Part shown: piece after piece, positions 6,347-7,139 of the stretch
Numbering within the stretch: position 1 is the first letter of the stretch
How the letters are laid out: each line of letters opens with the position of its first letter
DNA from: a bacterium
GTDB taxonomy: Bacteria > Auribacterota > UBA3054
Reading direction: 5' to 3'
NCBI GenBank assembly: GCA_017444325.1
Contig: JAFSWV010000119.1
Location: 1-7,139, forward strand
DNA: 7,139 nucleotides
Position numbers and translations under genes: made by a program
The notes under the pieces: generated by a model
Seen by the model: only the letters and a program-made list of their open reading frames with translations
Database searches by the model: none
Told to the model about the DNA's origin: nothing

Positions 6347-7139
6347 TGAACGCTTTCGCCCTTATTCCTTTCGCGGTCTTCGCGGTCTTTTACGTAACGC
6401 TCGGCATTATAGCGAGAGATTTTTACAGAGTGCCGATGACGGTGGCCTTTCTGGTTGCCATCGCTTCCGCGCTCTTTTTAAATCGGAAGAAGAAACTGTC
6501 GGAAAAGGTCGAGACGCTGGCAAAAGGAATGGCCGAGCCGGACATCATGCTGATGTGCCTTATCTTTGTTTTGGCGGGCGCCTTCGCGGCGGTGGCCAAG
6601 GCGAGCGGGGCGGTCGATTCGGCTGTTGTTATAGCGAGGTGGATCATTCCCGACAACTTTATGGTGGCCGGGCTGTTCTTGGTCTCGTCTTTGATCTCTC
6701 TGGCGGTAGGGACGAGCTGCGGAACTATCGCGGCCGTGGCGCCTATTGCCATGGCTTTTTCCGAGCCTTTGGGTTTGTCGCCGGCTTTGCTGGCAGGCTC
6801 GATCGTTTCCGGCGCGATGTTCGGCGACAACCTTTCCATGATCTCGGATACGACGATCGCGGCGACCAGGACGCAGGGCGTCGGGATGCGGGACAAATTC
6901 ATCGCCAACGTGGCCCTGGCGGTGCCGGCGGCGTTGGTGACGTTGTTCATCTACCTTATAGCCGGGTCGTCGCAGTCCGGCACGCAGACTGTTGCGAATG
7001 TTGCGGTCTCGTTCAGGGACTTCGTTCTGATACTGCCTTACGTTCTGGTCTTGCTTTTGGCGCTTGTTGGCATAAACGTTGTGGTCGTGCTCTTTTTGGG
7101 TACTTTCATATCCGCTTTTTTGGGAGTCGCTTTCGGGCC
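6346..7139 (+). CDS. NhaC-type Na+/H+ antiporter, N-terminal part (3' end outside window)
   Basis: The frame is open from ATG 6346 to the window edge, giving 264 residues of a family that is usually about 430-500 residues long. The protein would exchange Na+ for H+ across the inner membrane; some relatives carry organic substrates instead, such as malate/lactate antiporters. Several hydrophobic segments are visible, at about 4-23, 31-45, 67-85, 105-138, 145-160, 185-206 and 226-264. The family signature is clear: VGTSCGTIAAVAPIA (121-135) and the charged, proline-poor motif GDNLSMISDTT (160-170) followed by TRTQGVGMRDKF. The ATG shares its A with the upstream TAA (TAATG), so translation is probably coupled; the nearest Shine-Dalgarno-like AGGA (6329-6332) is rather distant at 13 nt. 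No promoter is visible between the genes. The family is confident; the transported ion is assumed from the family. Confidence 0.9.
   Translation, partial: MNAFALIPFAVFAVFYVTLGIIARDFYRVPMTVAFLVAIASALFLNRKKKLSEKVETLAKGMAEPDIMLMCLIFVLAGAFAAVAKASGAVDSAVVIARWIIPDNFMVAGLFLVSSLISLAVGTSCGTIAAVAPIAMAFSEPLGLSPALLAGSIVSGAMFGDNLSMISDTTIAATRTQGVGMRDKFIANVALAVPAALVTLFIYLIAGSSQSGTQTVANVAVSFRDFVLILPYVLVLLLALVGINVVVVLFLGTFISAFLGVAFG

Noticed and set aside
6423..6950. 175-codon minus-strand ORF near the right edge
   Set aside because: It is antisense to the NhaC-type gene, whose + frame is open to the window end and carries the family signature.
1..7139. CRISPR arrays, transposases, phage genes, defence genes or DGR reverse transcriptase
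   Set aside because: I looked for regularly spaced repeats, transposase-like motifs and reverse transcriptase motifs in the + frames and found none. The window contains no complete novel defence or mobile system.

Overview
The window reads as a chromosomal segment from a Gram-negative, exosortase/PEP-CTERM-bearing bacterium, most plausibly of the Lentisphaerae/Kiritimatiellae/Verrucomicrobia group. This placement is an inference: two proteins carry PEP-CTERM-type sorting signals, and a SUMF1-like protein has the 'CRQNWP...' N-terminal region that I associate from memory with those phyla. No rRNA or other phylogenetic marker is present. All six-frame evidence supports genes on the + strand only.

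Layout. (i) 1-1443: the 3' end of a GT4 glycosyltransferase overlaps by four bases (ATGA) a complete WecG/TagA/CpsF-family (GT26) glycosyltransferase. This is the distal end of a cell-surface polysaccharide operon. (ii) 1444-1613: a gene-free gap holding a 96-nt imperfect inverted repeat, followed by an extended -10 promoter and a ribosome binding site. (iii) 1614-3320: one long ORF that looks like two secreted proteins joined in frame. A small protein with its own signal peptide ends in a complete PEP-CTERM tail, and this runs directly into a second signal-peptide-like helix and a SUMF1/FGE-fold protein. (iv) 3340-3376: a strong intrinsic terminator whose T-tract abuts a perfect extended -10 promoter. 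(v) 3410-6346: a large secreted protein with an HEMMH metallopeptidase-like core, thrombospondin-3-type calcium loops, a CBM9/DOMON-like domain and a C-terminal PEP-CTERM anchor. (vi) 6346-7139: the 5' part of an NhaC-type Na+/H+ antiporter, overlapping the previous stop by one base (TAATG).

How it fits together. PEP-CTERM proteins are known to be sorted by exosortases in bacteria that make exopolysaccharide. Surface glycan glycosyltransferases followed by two PEP-CTERM-bearing proteins therefore make a coherent envelope neighbourhood, although no exosortase gene is in view. The antiporter is probably only transcriptionally and translationally coupled to the peptidase gene; a functional link is not shown.

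The most unusual items are the internal PEP-CTERM/second-signal junction in the 1614-3320 gene, the C-ending-codon-rich, FGE-fold C-terminus of the same gene that resembles a diversity-generating-retroelement target, the multi-domain PEP-CTERM metallopeptidase, and the long inverted repeat at 1447-1542.
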